Assembly: GCA_033471095.1 (NCBI GenBank)
Contig: CP136752.1
Location: 489,083-535,849 of the forward strand
Length of the DNA stretch: 46,767 nt
Origin: Nitrosopumilaceae archaeon AB1(1)
Lineage (GTDB): Archaea > Thermoproteota > Nitrososphaeria > Nitrososphaerales > Nitrosopumilaceae
Direction of reading: 5' to 3'
A model generated the notes under the pieces. That model saw nothing but the letters and a program-made list of their open reading frames with translations, searched no databases and was not told the DNA's origin. The stretch's first letter is position 1. Each line of letters begins with the position of its first letter. This document shows positions 32,371 to 41,109 of the stretch, in pieces. The position numbers and the translations under genes are program-made.

Positions 32371-34290
32371 TTTTATAGATTCTTGAATCTGTGGATAATG
32401 AGCTGGAAGACGATACATCTTACGTATCACAGCAGATAGATTCTCAGATTTACGACGCTCTCCGTGATTGACCAATACTCGTTTCAACTTGGGACGTAAT
32501 TTATGGACAAATGATAATAATTGATTATAATCGCTGTGACCACTAAATCCATCCAACTTTTCCATCTGACAGTTTATCGAGACAGCTTCTACTTTACCAG
32601 TCTGAGTCATCATAGAGACCTGCCTTGCGCCATCCAATACTCTTCTTCCCATTGTACCATTTACCTGATACGATACAAAGAGAATCTTATTTTTTTCATG
32701 TGGTGCAAGATTTCTAAAGTACTCCAACACCGGACCGCCTTCTAGCATACCGGATGTCGCCAAGATAATACAAGGTGATCCCTCTCGCATAGCCTCATCT
32801 CGTCTATCGACATGATCTATATTGGTAAAGTATTCTGAATCAAAGGGATTATCGTCAGTCTCTAGTATTCTCTGCTTCAAATCACGTGCCAAATACTCTG
32901 GAAAACTCTCATGAATAACTGAGGCCTCTGATATCATACCTTCGGTAAATACTGGTGCCTCTACCATATCGCCGGATTTCATATACTGGTCTATTACCAT
33001 CATGATTTCCTGTGCACGGCCAACAGCAGGTATTGGGATTAGTACTTTACCGCCTCCCTTTAATGTCTCATTTACAGCTTGATTAAATGATGTCTCTACC
33101 TCGTCGCGTGATGGTTGAATATCCTCTTTAGCACCGTATGTACTTTCAATTAGTAGAGTCTCAACACGTGGGAAATTTACATTGGCTGCCTCAAACAGAA
33201 TACTTTTTGCAAATTTAATATCACCAGAATACACAAAATTATGACCACCATTACCGATATGAAAATGACACAGAGATGAGCCAAGAATGTGACCTGCGTT
33301 TGCCAAGACAAGTTTAATGTCCGGTGAAATGTCAGTGACTGTCCCATATGGTAATGTGATTGTTTGGCGCATTATCTGCTTTACATCACGATCAGAGTAC
33401 ATTGGAACTCTACCCTGTGCAGAGGCTACTTTGATTGCATCGAGTTGAATTAGATTCATCATTGGCAATGTTGGTTCCGTACAGTATATCGGTCCCTTGT
33501 ATCCATACTTGCACAGTACCGGTAAAAATCCTGTGTGATCAAGATGTGCGTGACCAATTACTACTGCGTCAAGATCATCTAGAGTTAAGTCAAGCCAATC
33601 TAGTCTAGGGAATGAATCCGTTGGATGACGAGCTCCGGGATTTATCCCACAGTCTATCAAGACTTTACTTTCAGGGGTAGCTAGTAGCATTGAAAATCTA
33701 CCGACTTGGCCAAATCCACCAAGGGTGAATAAAGATGCCTCTGTCCTCTGAACAAGTCTACTTCTAAAGATATCATCGCCTATACTTCGTAGTTGTTTTG
33801 AACGCTCAGGGACAGATGTCTGCAGAGCGTGCTGGATGGTCTGTATAGTATTAGATGTGCCTGTAGATGCCTTGCGGACTCTAATCTTCCAACCAGATTC
33901 CTCTACAGTCTTTACATAATCGAATTTACCAGAATCTGCACGCAAAAGCCAGGGTCTCTTTACCTGAACAGAGGCAACTCCAGAGACGGGATCAAACAAG
34001 ACATTCTGCAGATCGGCCTCTTTTGGGACTAGTTTGGATATGATTTGTTTTGCCTCATCTGCAGGTTTACGCATAGACTCGTCTGTACGAACGATGATTC
34101 TCTTTTTAATCGTACTAACTAGATTAGATATAATACTGGTATCAGAGAGTAGACGGCGAGGCTTGTCTGTATATATTGCAATATAGGGACCTGCGTACTC
34201 TATCCTAGTTACACTTGCATCAGCAGGTAGACTCTGTAGTACTATAGCAATCATATTTTGACTAGTATCTGTTTTTGATTTTTTTTCCAT
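32362..34290 (-). CDS. beta-CASP ribonuclease aCPSF1 (KH-domain CPSF homologue)
   Basis: An archaeal mRNA 3'-end processing and transcription-termination nuclease of 642 residues, the family's full length. N-terminal KH-type RNA-binding domains (residues 1-150) precede the metallo-beta-lactamase core with G-H247-A-H249-L-D251-H252-TG and the beta-CASP motifs (LIESTYG, LIPIPAVGRAQE, CIILATSGMLEGGPV, GFSGHSDYNQLL, VNHGE). It lies 8 nt downstream of the proteasome gene on the same strand, and this psmB-aCPSF1 pairing suggests one transcript. Intact. Confidence 0.95.
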   Translation of the reverse strand: MEKKSKTDTSQNMIAIVLQSLPADASVTRIEYAGPYIAIYTDKPRRLLSDTSIISNLVSTIKKRIIVRTDESMRKPADEAKQIISKLVPKEADLQNVLFDPVSGVASVQVKRPWLLRADSGKFDYVKTVEESGWKIRVRKASTGTSNTIQTIQHALQTSVPERSKQLRSIGDDIFRSRLVQRTEASLFTLGGFGQVGRFSMLLATPESKVLIDCGINPGARHPTDSFPRLDWLDLTLDDLDAVVIGHAHLDHTGFLPVLCKYGYKGPIYCTEPTLPMMNLIQLDAIKVASAQGRVPMYSDRDVKQIMRQTITLPYGTVTDISPDIKLVLANAGHILGSSLCHFHIGNGGHNFVYSGDIKFAKSILFEAANVNFPRVETLLIESTYGAKEDIQPSRDEVETSFNQAVNETLKGGGKVLIPIPAVGRAQEIMMVIDQYMKSGDMVEAPVFTEGMISEASVIHESFPEYLARDLKQRILETDDNPFDSEYFTNIDHVDRRDEAMREGSPCIILATSGMLEGGPVLEYFRNLAPHEKNKILFVSYQVNGTMGRRVLDGARQVSMMTQTGKVEAVSINCQMEKLDGFSGHSDYNQLLSFVHKLRPKLKRVLVNHGERRKSENLSAVIRKMYRLPAHYPQIQESIKLF

Positions 34291-34298
34291 ATTTATTA

Positions 34299-34931
34299 TT
34301 AAAGGGGTAGTATAGTTTTCTTTTGTTCTGCGGTTAACAGTTGGAATCCATGTTTATCTATGGTTGCTAGATTGATTCCATCGCCTGTTCCAATATTTCT
34401 TAAAATGGCAGCTTTGACAGCTTTGAGGGCAAGTAACTTTGCGTCTTCAAGTGTGATATCATCTTTATAATTCTCTTCTAGAGCACCATACGCAACGGGG
34501 GAACCACTTCCAGTGGTTACATACTTTTTGCGCTCTACAGTACCAAACATGTCAATATTAAATAATGAAGGACCATTCTCATCAAAACCACCAATTAGAA
34601 TGTCAGCCATAAATGGATAACCACGATTTTGATGAAATATTAAAGAACAAAATCGTGCCAGTGATGGTATGGGTAAATCTCTGTGTTTTTGAACTTTATG
34701 AATCCCTGCGTTATATCGCAGTACATCAGTTAGGTTTTGAGCATCTGCCACACCACCGGCAAGAGTAAGACCTGCATGATCTGCTATCTTTTGAATCTTC
34801 ATTGTATTATTATTGGCTATAAAATATCCTGCACTAGCACGCATATCTGCGCATAGTACTATGCCATCTGAGGCATGTATTCCTACCGTAGTAGTTCCAT
34901 GTAGTATTTTTTCTTCGACATTATTTGACAA
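34299..34931 (-). CDS. psmB: proteasome beta subunit
   Basis: A 20S proteasome catalytic subunit of 210 residues. A short propeptide ends at H-G, and autocleavage before T13 (HG-TTTVGI) exposes the catalytic Thr. Further family features are GIVLCADMRASAGYFIANNN (with the catalytic Lys region nearby), LAGGVADAQNLTDVLRY and YVTTGSGSPVAYGALEE. The start is TTG at 34931, because no in-frame ATG gives a propeptide. The gene is divergent from egsA, from which it is separated by 68 bp. Confidence 0.95.
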   Translation of the reverse strand: MSNNVEEKILHGTTTVGIHASDGIVLCADMRASAGYFIANNNTMKIQKIADHAGLTLAGGVADAQNLTDVLRYNAGIHKVQKHRDLPIPSLARFCSLIFHQNRGYPFMADILIGGFDENGPSLFNIDMFGTVERKKYVTTGSGSPVAYGALEENYKDDITLEDAKLLALKAVKAAILRNIGTGDGINLATIDKHGFQLLTAEQKKTILPL

Positions 34932-34970
34932 AAATTACACCTGTAAAGTTATTTTACATTCAATCTACCC

Positions 34971-34980
34971 TTTTAAATAA
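34971..34980 (+). promoter_or_regulatory. TATA-like box before egsA
   Basis: TTTTAAATAA lies 20-29 nt upstream of the egsA ATG at 35000 in the short psmB-egsA divergent spacer, typical for an archaeal leaderless promoter. Confidence 0.5.
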
Positions 34981-34999
34981 CTTTTTGTTATGAGTAATC

Positions 35000-36022
35000 A
35001 TGCATACTATGGAACTTCCCAGAAAGATTACCATCGGGAAAGACTGTATAGGTATGATTGGAGATTTTCTAGCAACGTTGAGTGATTCACGAGTTGTGTC
35101 TATCATTTCTGGCAAGCATGTAATGAAGATAGTACAAGATGGTATAGAGGATTCTCTAAAAAAGACAAATGTATCAATACACTGGCACGATACAGTTGAG
35201 AATAAAACAGAACTGATTGATATAGTACAAGGAGAAATTAAATCAGTTAATCCAGATATGATATTGGGTGTGGGTGGAGGCAGCTCAGTTGATGTTGCCA
35301 AGATGGTATCATTTAATTTGAAAAAACCATTTATCAGTATACCCACAGCTGCATCACATGATGGAATAGCAAGTCCGTTTGTATCAATAAAGAGTGATAA
35401 ACCACATTCTATTGTAACAAGCGCACCTATGGGTGTGTTTGTTGATATGAGTATTATAGAGAAGGCGCCTGGTCGTCTTTTATCTAGTGGTTGTGGAGAT
35501 TTAATTGCAAATATTATTGCCATTCATGATTGGAAATTAGGACATGAATCCACTGGTGAATATTATGGAAGATATGCTGCAGAGTTGGCATCACTAAGCG
35601 CAAAGATGGTAGTAGAGAGTAAAGATAAACCAGAACCAAGAGTTGTGGTTGAGGCATTAATTAGCGCCGGTGTTGCAGCGTGTATAGCAGGTAGTAGCAG
35701 ACCATGCTCTGGTGCAGAACATCTATTTTCACACGCTCTAGATGTTTTAGCTCCGAGAAAGGGTCTGCATGGAGAGAAATGTGGTATTGGTAGTATATTG
35801 ATGGCAAAACTACAAGGTCAGGATTGGCAGAAAATTAGAGATGCTCTAGTCAGAGTAGGATTTCCAACTAGTGCAAGAGAGATTAATCTAGAGAAAGATG
35901 ATATAATACAGGCACTACTCTTAGCACCTACTCTAAGACCTGAGCGGTACACTATACTAAATGAGGTAAAATTGGATGAGGCATCTGCTGTTAGTCTAGC
36001 AGAGAGTACAAAAGTTTTATAA
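35000..36022 (+). CDS. egsA: sn-glycerol-1-phosphate dehydrogenase
   Basis: Makes sn-glycerol-1-phosphate from DHAP, the step that sets archaeal lipid stereochemistry. The 340-residue protein shows the NAD(P)-binding GVGGGSSVDVAKMVSF, the ISIPTAASHDGIASPFVSI substrate loop, and metal-ligand histidines in SGAEHLFSHALD and KGLHGEKCGIG. A TATA-like box stands 20-29 nt upstream. ATG 35000 is used; a second ATG (35009) is also possible. The gene converges with the FKBP gene, overlapping by 6 nt. Confidence 0.95.
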   Translation: MHTMELPRKITIGKDCIGMIGDFLATLSDSRVVSIISGKHVMKIVQDGIEDSLKKTNVSIHWHDTVENKTELIDIVQGEIKSVNPDMILGVGGGSSVDVAKMVSFNLKKPFISIPTAASHDGIASPFVSIKSDKPHSIVTSAPMGVFVDMSIIEKAPGRLLSSGCGDLIANIIAIHDWKLGHESTGEYYGRYAAELASLSAKMVVESKDKPEPRVVVEALISAGVAACIAGSSRPCSGAEHLFSHALDVLAPRKGLHGEKCGIGSILMAKLQGQDWQKIRDALVRVGFPTSAREINLEKDDIIQALLLAPTLRPERYTILNEVKLDEASAVSLAESTKVL

Positions 36023-36718
36023 TTTTTTAGTAGGCTCTTCTGACTTTGTAAAGGTCTCAGTATAAGTTACTTTAGTAATACTAGTAAATTTGAATATATC
36101 CATCTGAATGAATCGTTTGATTATCCCAAGACCCTCCATTTGAAATATAGATTCAGGAATTGCAATTTTTACATCACTCCCTTCAAGCTCAAACGTTACA
36201 GAAGCTCCAGTCTCACCTGTATGTTTTTTTAACAACTCTGTAATTTTTTCTTTATCATTATCTAGCTGTTGTTTAACATCAATTTCATAGAGTATTGTTT
36301 TTCCTGCATGTCTATGATTATAATCAACGGAGACACGACCAGAACCAATGAAACGAATTGTTCCAACCTTATTATCAATCTCTACGGTATCTCCAATGGA
36401 TACTTTTTCTGCATCTTCGCCTAGTTTTCGTAGTGGTATCATACGTACTTTTTTAGGATCACGTTCACCGAAACCGTCCTTTGGTAAGACCTCGATTGTT
36501 TTTTTATCTCCAACAGAGGTTTCAGCTAGTGCTTTATCAAGACCACCCAACACCCATGATTCACCTACGGCAACTAGTTTAGGACCGTACAGTTTTTGCT
36601 CTTCGTGGACAGAGTGTTTTTTTGCAATCTCCTCAAAGGTGGTATCTATGACATTATCCGTATCTTTTATTTTAGCGGTATAGTCTACAAGTATGAGAGT
36701 TCCTGTTTTAAATGACAA
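36017..36718 (-). CDS. FKBP-type peptidyl-prolyl isomerase (SlyD-like)
   Basis: A 233-residue cis-trans prolyl isomerase and chaperone. The FKBP start (FKTGTLILVDYTAKIKD), the catalytic-pocket segment VAVGESWVLGGLDKALAETS and the closing VDYNHRHAGKTILYEIDV are typical, with the inserted-in-flap (IF) domain between. A C-terminal extension of about 80 residues (ITELLKKHTGETGASVTFEL) is common in archaeal long-type members. Start ATG at 36718. Intact. Confidence 0.9.
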   Translation of the reverse strand: MSFKTGTLILVDYTAKIKDTDNVIDTTFEEIAKKHSVHEEQKLYGPKLVAVGESWVLGGLDKALAETSVGDKKTIEVLPKDGFGERDPKKVRMIPLRKLGEDAEKVSIGDTVEIDNKVGTIRFIGSGRVSVDYNHRHAGKTILYEIDVKQQLDNDKEKITELLKKHTGETGASVTFELEGSDVKIAIPESIFQMEGLGIIKRFIQMDIFKFTSITKVTYTETFTKSEEPTKKL

Positions 36719-36790
36719 TAGTCAAGATTTGGAAATTCCTAATATTAATTTAGACAAACATATTAGATAAATTAATTTAGCATATCACAT

Positions 36791-36948
36791 ATGACGGGTA
36801 TTGAAGAATGGGGAATGAAATTAAATGAAGAAGTGTATAAGAAATGGATTAAACATCCTAGGTTGAAAGCAGGTTTTAAGATTTTTTATACCAAACTTAG
36901 AAAAGAATCCTCCAATTATGATAATATCATTAAATCCAGGTGGAAAAA
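36791..36948 (+). CDS. uracil-DNA-glycosylase-like protein, N-terminal part (frameshifted)
   Basis: ATG 36791 opens a short frame (MTGIEEWGMKLNEEVYKKWI, KAGFKIFYTKLRK) that runs into a stop soon after 36940. Shifting by one base at the AAAAG run at 36901-36905 gives the natural join RKNPPIMIISLNPGG with the downstream frame. It is thus probably the missing N-terminus of the gene at 36918. Confidence 0.65.
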
Positions 36949-37496
36949 AAGATAGTTTTGAGGAAGACCGTAAACGATTCGAAAAAAAATGTTTTGAAAT
37001 TAAAGATGAGAATTTTTATCTTGAAAATAAGAACAGACCTTTTGCAAAAGCAATTATAAAACTTTTTGAGAATCACGAAGGTTTATTGAAAAAATCTGTT
37101 GCTATCCCAATTTTGTTTTTTAGAAGTAAAAGTATGGAGCAATGGAAAAATGATTTCTTCGGATCAGCTCCAGAGGAACGTTGTAAAATTGAATTTTTCT
37201 GTTATGAGAAAACAATTGAGATTATAAAGATGGTAAAACCAAAAGCCTTGTTAATAATAGGCTTTAATACTTATGAAGCATTAATTTCTAACGAATTACT
37301 TTTACCATTAACAATAGAAAAGATCAAATTTAGTATGTATGGAAAAAGTAAACAAAGGATATGGATTAGAATGAAGCAGGATAATATTCCTATTCTTTGT
37401 ATAAGACACTTAACTGGATCACATATTAAAAAAGAAGACAAACAAGAAACTAAAAAAGAATTTAATGACTTTTGTAAAAAATATTCAATAAACTAA
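36918..37496 (+). CDS. uracil-DNA-glycosylase-like protein, main part
   Basis: A 192-residue protein whose opening MIISLNPGGKKDSFEED resembles the first active-site strand of UDG-superfamily proteins (NPG). KPKALLIIGFNTYEAL is like the second strand, and PILCIRHLTGSH like the late H-x(n) loop. Substrate specificity cannot be stated. The ATG at 36918 lies inside the domain, and the true start is probably 36791 in another frame. The stop overlaps the convergent aminotransferase gene by 4 nt. Confidence 0.6.
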   Translation: MIISLNPGGKKDSFEEDRKRFEKKCFEIKDENFYLENKNRPFAKAIIKLFENHEGLLKKSVAIPILFFRSKSMEQWKNDFFGSAPEERCKIEFFCYEKTIEIIKMVKPKALLIIGFNTYEALISNELLLPLTIEKIKFSMYGKSKQRIWIRMKQDNIPILCIRHLTGSHIKKEDKQETKKEFNDFCKKYSIN

Positions 37497-38638
37497 AAAT
37501 CTGCTAATTTTGATTCGGCAATCTTTAGTGCTTCCTCAGAATTCACATTATAACCCATCATGTTTAGTGTAGAGGCAATAGCAGAGATTGTACGCATTAT
37601 ATGATATCTTTGCACTTCTCCCATACAGCCAACTCTAAACACCTTACCCTTCAAATCACCAAATCCACCTGCAACTAGTACACGAAATTTTTGTGCTAGT
37701 GTATTACGGAATTTGCCATCTTCAAGACCGTCTAGATAATTCAAGGCTACAATGGATATGGAACAATCCTCTTTCTTTGCAAATGGATCAAGACCAAGAG
37801 CAGTTAGACTATCATAGAGAGCTTCAGAACAAATTGAGTGTCTTCTGAATCTGGCCTCTAGTCCTTCCTCTAAGACTATTCGTAATGCTTCTCTATACGC
37901 ATATAGTAATGGAAGAGCTGGAGTGAAGGGGGTTTGTTTTGATTCTTCATAATAGGCAAAGTATCTTGCCAAATTAAAGTAGAAAGTTGGTGGTGGATTA
38001 TCAATCATGTATTTTTTGGCTTTAGGACTAATTGATATTGGAGATATGCCTGGTGGTGCAGCAAGAGCTTTCTGTGATCCTGTCATACATACATCAATGT
38101 TCCACTTGTCTACGGGAAGTTTTGCTCCGCCCAATAATGATACTGAATCGACAACATAGAATGAATCATTTCGTGAGGTAAGGTCTGATATGCAATCTAA
38201 ATAATTCACCATTGTTCCAGTAGATGTTTCGTTGTGAACAACATAGAATGCTTTTACATCTTTATTGTTATCAAATGCTTCACGTATCTGATCAAGTGTA
38301 GCGTTTTGACCAAATGGAGTAGTAAGTCTTACTACATTTGCTCCCTGCCATTCTATTAGAGTAGCAAGTCTATTACTAAATTCTCCATTAACTGGAATGA
38401 TAATTTTATCGCCTTTTTTAACTATATTTACAACTCCTGCCTCGACTGCTCCGGTTCCAGAACAAGATAAAGCTATTATGTCATTTTGTGTTTCAAATAT
38501 TTTTTGAGTATTCGCTATTATTTCTTGATATAATTCAACAAAATCTGGGCTTCTATGATTAATTACATGAGTAAACATGGCACGAGTTACTCTCTCTGGT
38601 ACATTTGTTGGTCCGGGGAGCATGGCTAGGTATTCCAA
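37493..38638 (-). CDS. class V aminotransferase (alanine-glyoxylate/serine-pyruvate type)
   Basis: A PLP enzyme of 381 residues. The N-terminal MLPGPTNVPERVTRAM and INHRSPDFVELY are typical of serine-pyruvate/alanine-glyoxylate transaminases, with SGTGAVEAGVV for phosphate binding, VVDSVSLLGG, and the PLP lysine K190 in MTGSQKALAAPPG. The likely role is glyoxylate/serine interconversion, although purine-linked (S)-ureidoglycine glyoxylate activity is also known in this family. Intact, with start ATG 38638. Confidence 0.9.
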   Translation of the reverse strand: MEYLAMLPGPTNVPERVTRAMFTHVINHRSPDFVELYQEIIANTQKIFETQNDIIALSCSGTGAVEAGVVNIVKKGDKIIIPVNGEFSNRLATLIEWQGANVVRLTTPFGQNATLDQIREAFDNNKDVKAFYVVHNETSTGTMVNYLDCISDLTSRNDSFYVVDSVSLLGGAKLPVDKWNIDVCMTGSQKALAAPPGISPISISPKAKKYMIDNPPPTFYFNLARYFAYYEESKQTPFTPALPLLYAYREALRIVLEEGLEARFRRHSICSEALYDSLTALGLDPFAKKEDCSISIVALNYLDGLEDGKFRNTLAQKFRVLVAGGFGDLKGKVFRVGCMGEVQRYHIMRTISAIASTLNMMGYNVNSEEALKIAESKLADF

Positions 38639-38763
38639 ATAATCACAAGAATCGCTATTTTACATTGTTATAAAAATTAATGTTTTTGAAATATTAGTAA
38701 TGAGATATAGTATCTATTGTTAATGTAAGCGATGCTTATATACAAATTTTTATTATTTGAATT

Positions 38764-39214
38764 ATGAAAATTAAGTTTGATGTGGATGGAAGACCACCAA
38801 GAAAATCAAATTGGGGTAAGAAAGATGCAGATTTAATAGTAAAACTTAGAAAAGCAGCATTTACAGCTGAGAAAAGATGCAGGTATAGATGAAGGGTATG
38901 ATAAACCGGTAAAAATAAAATTGACAGTATATGCCACAAATATTGTAGACATTGGGTATAAACAAAGTGGAGATGATGATCCTGACAAATTCGTAGGAGA
39001 TTTAGATAGTTTAATTTCTGGTGTGTGTGAATATTTACAACCGGCACCAGAGAACCCTGAGATTACGATTGATCCTATGCTTAAGAAAGGAGATGAAATT
39101 TCTCACAATAGAGCATTGATTATTAAAAATGACTCTCAAATTATTGAAATTACAGCAAAAAAAGTGGAACGTGATATTACGAAATATCATGTTGAAATTG
39201 TTAGTTGTGATTAG
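38764..39214 (+). pseudogene. RusA-like Holliday junction resolvase, frameshifted copy 1
   Basis: ATG 38764 reads MKIKFDVDGRPPRKSNWGKK, LIVKLRKAAFTAEK, then the frame breaks at the AAAA run at 38872-38875. One base later it continues KDAGIDEGYDKPVKIKLTVY to the stop at 39214 (GDLDSLISGVCEYL, IKNDSQIIEITAKK). It is clearly a paralogue of the intact gene at 39529. RusA features include the GRPPRKS start, the D-L-D region and the DS-QI strand. As it stands it would give only a 43-residue peptide or a restart product from 38921. Confidence 0.75.
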
Positions 39215-39528
39215 ATTTTGTGTTGAGTTCTATTCTTTTTTAATAATAGCTAATCATAATGAGATAAATTTCTTATGTGTATTGATAGATGAAATTATGT
39301 ACTAATATTAAGCGCCAATAAGGGTAAACTCGATGTGTTTGTTAACAAAGTTTGAACTTATCAATCGTGAGTAGTCTGTTGGAGGACAAATGATCCTTGA
39401 TGATTAAATACGTGTGTGATAAACTATCTATCAATATACTCACTATCGTTGTTATGAACGATGGTTAAAAATTAGTATGATTATCAGATATATTAAATAT
39501 TTATGAGTAATATTACACAATCTAAATT
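39215..39528. other. spacer between the two RusA-like paralogues
   Basis: A 314-bp stretch without a supported gene. It has a small perfect hairpin (ATCGTT / AACGAT, 39445-39462, 6-nt loop) and an AT-rich TATTAAATAT at 39491-39500, 29-38 nt before the start of copy 2, which may be its TATA box. Confidence 0.5.
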
Positions 39529-39993
39529 ATGAGAATTGAATTTGATGTGGATGGAAAACCTCCAAGTAAGTCTGGTTGGGATAATAAAGAGGGTCTAACA
39601 AAAAAATTTAGAGAAAAAGCTCTTGCAGCTAGAAATAAAGCAGGCATAAGTAAAGGAGATGAGCATCGTGTTAAGATAGATTTAACGGTGTATACTTCAA
39701 ATATTTCAGATAGAGAACTTGTCAAAGGAGATGATCCAAGTAAATATTCAGGAGATCTAGATGGTTTTATTTCAGGTATCTGTGATTATTTAGGACCAGC
39801 AGAAAAAAATGTGACAGAGGATAATGTTCACATTGAGCTAAAGAAACAAGATGAAATCAATTACAAAATACCTTTGATTATCCATGATGATGCACAAATT
39901 GTAGAGATCTACGCACAAAAAAAGAAGGATGAAAAGAAACGGTATCATGTTGAAATTGTTTTCTTAGATGAGAATCTAAAAGAATTGGATTAG
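39529..39993 (+). CDS. RusA-like endodeoxyribonuclease, intact copy 2
   Basis: A 154-residue protein with the RusA layout: IEFDVDGKPPSKSGWDNKEG at the N-terminus, the acidic SGDLDGFISGICDYLGP segment (equivalent to the DxD metal site), and LIIHDDAQIVEIYAQKK with the second acidic pair. RusA resolves Holliday junctions and is usually phage-derived. The normal Lys next to the D-x-D motif is not obvious here, so activity is uncertain. A frameshifted paralogue lies just upstream, which suggests tandem duplication. Confidence 0.65.
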   Translation: MRIEFDVDGKPPSKSGWDNKEGLTKKFREKALAARNKAGISKGDEHRVKIDLTVYTSNISDRELVKGDDPSKYSGDLDGFISGICDYLGPAEKNVTEDNVHIELKKQDEINYKIPLIIHDDAQIVEIYAQKKKDEKKRYHVEIVFLDENLKELD

Positions 39994-40044
39994 AGTCTAT
40001 TTTACATATTATATTATCATGTATGAGACAGGTTAGCCAATTAG

Positions 40045-40053
40045 TTTTATACT
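40045..40053 (+). promoter_or_regulatory. TATA-like box before tyrS
   Basis: TTTTATACT lies 22-30 nt before the tyrS ATG, the spacing of an archaeal TATA element. Confidence 0.45.
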
Positions 40054-40074
40054 GTATATAGTAAAAAATCATAG

Positions 40075-41109
40075 ATGGATATAACAGAAAAGATCAGACT
40101 AATCGAAGCAGAACCTACCGAGGAAGTAATAACTCGTGAGGATCTACAGGCATTGTTAGAGACAAATTCAAGTCCCAAGCACTATATCGGTCTAGAAATT
40201 TCAGGATTTCTACACCTAGGCAGCCTACTAAGTACCGGTTTTAAAATTAGAGATTTCATAAATGCAGGAATTAATTGTACCGTATTTCTTGCAGATTGGC
40301 ACACTATCATTAATGATAAAATGGGAAGTAGTAATGAGAAGATCAAAATAGTTTCAAAATATTATGCAGACGCATTCAACCTAGTATGCCCAGGTGTGAA
40401 TATAGTTTATGGCTCTGATCTGTATGATGACAATCCACAATATTGGAGAGAGTTTGTAAAATTAACAAAGCGTATGACACTGGCGCGAACAATGAGGACG
40501 CTTACCATAATGGGTAGAAATGAGGAACAAGAAAAAGTTGATTTAGCAAAATTACTATATCCTCCAATGCAGGCTATGGATATTCATACACTTGATTTGG
40601 ATATCATGCACGCAGGAATGGACCAGAGAAAAATTCATGTACTGGTAAGAGAGTTATTTCCTAAAATGGGATGGAAAGTGCCAATTGCTATACATCATAA
40701 ATTATTACCAGGATTAACAGAGCCTGTTGCAGATGGCAAAGTAGGAAAGATGAGTAAAAGTAGTATTGCCTCTAGCATTAGTGTACATGACACCGATGAA
40801 GAGATTACATCCAAGATTAAAAAAGCATGGTGTCCAGAGGGTCAAGTTGAAAATAACCCACTTTTAGCACTTGCAAAACTCATGTTTAGAGAGTTTCCAG
40901 AAATGAATCTAGAGAGACCAGAGAAATTTGGAGGCAATGCAACATTCTCACAATATCAGACTATGGAGGATGATTTTAAAGAAAAACGCCTACACCCTGT
41001 AGACCTAAAACAACTAGTGACTCGATACATGACAAAGATGGTAAAGCCGATACGTGAAAAATTAACACTAAGTGATAAAGTGTATCAGGCGATACACGAG
41101 AATGACTAA
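40075..41109 (+). CDS. tyrS: tyrosyl-tRNA synthetase
   Basis: A class I aminoacyl-tRNA synthetase of the archaeal type (344 residues). The HIGH-like motif is H47-L-G-S50 (GFLHLGSLLSTGF), followed by VFLADWHTIIND, YPPMQAMDI, the family motif GMDQRKIHVLVRELFP, and K225-MSKS229. The C-terminus is short, as in archaeal TyrRS. Intact, and converging with cobJ (4-nt overlap). TrpRS is excluded by the GMDQRKIH motif together with KMSKS spacing, but this was judged by eye. Confidence 0.93.
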   Translation: MDITEKIRLIEAEPTEEVITREDLQALLETNSSPKHYIGLEISGFLHLGSLLSTGFKIRDFINAGINCTVFLADWHTIINDKMGSSNEKIKIVSKYYADAFNLVCPGVNIVYGSDLYDDNPQYWREFVKLTKRMTLARTMRTLTIMGRNEEQEKVDLAKLLYPPMQAMDIHTLDLDIMHAGMDQRKIHVLVRELFPKMGWKVPIAIHHKLLPGLTEPVADGKVGKMSKSSIASSISVHDTDEEITSKIKKAWCPEGQVENNPLLALAKLMFREFPEMNLERPEKFGGNATFSQYQTMEDDFKEKRLHPVDLKQLVTRYMTKMVKPIREKLTLSDKVYQAIHEND

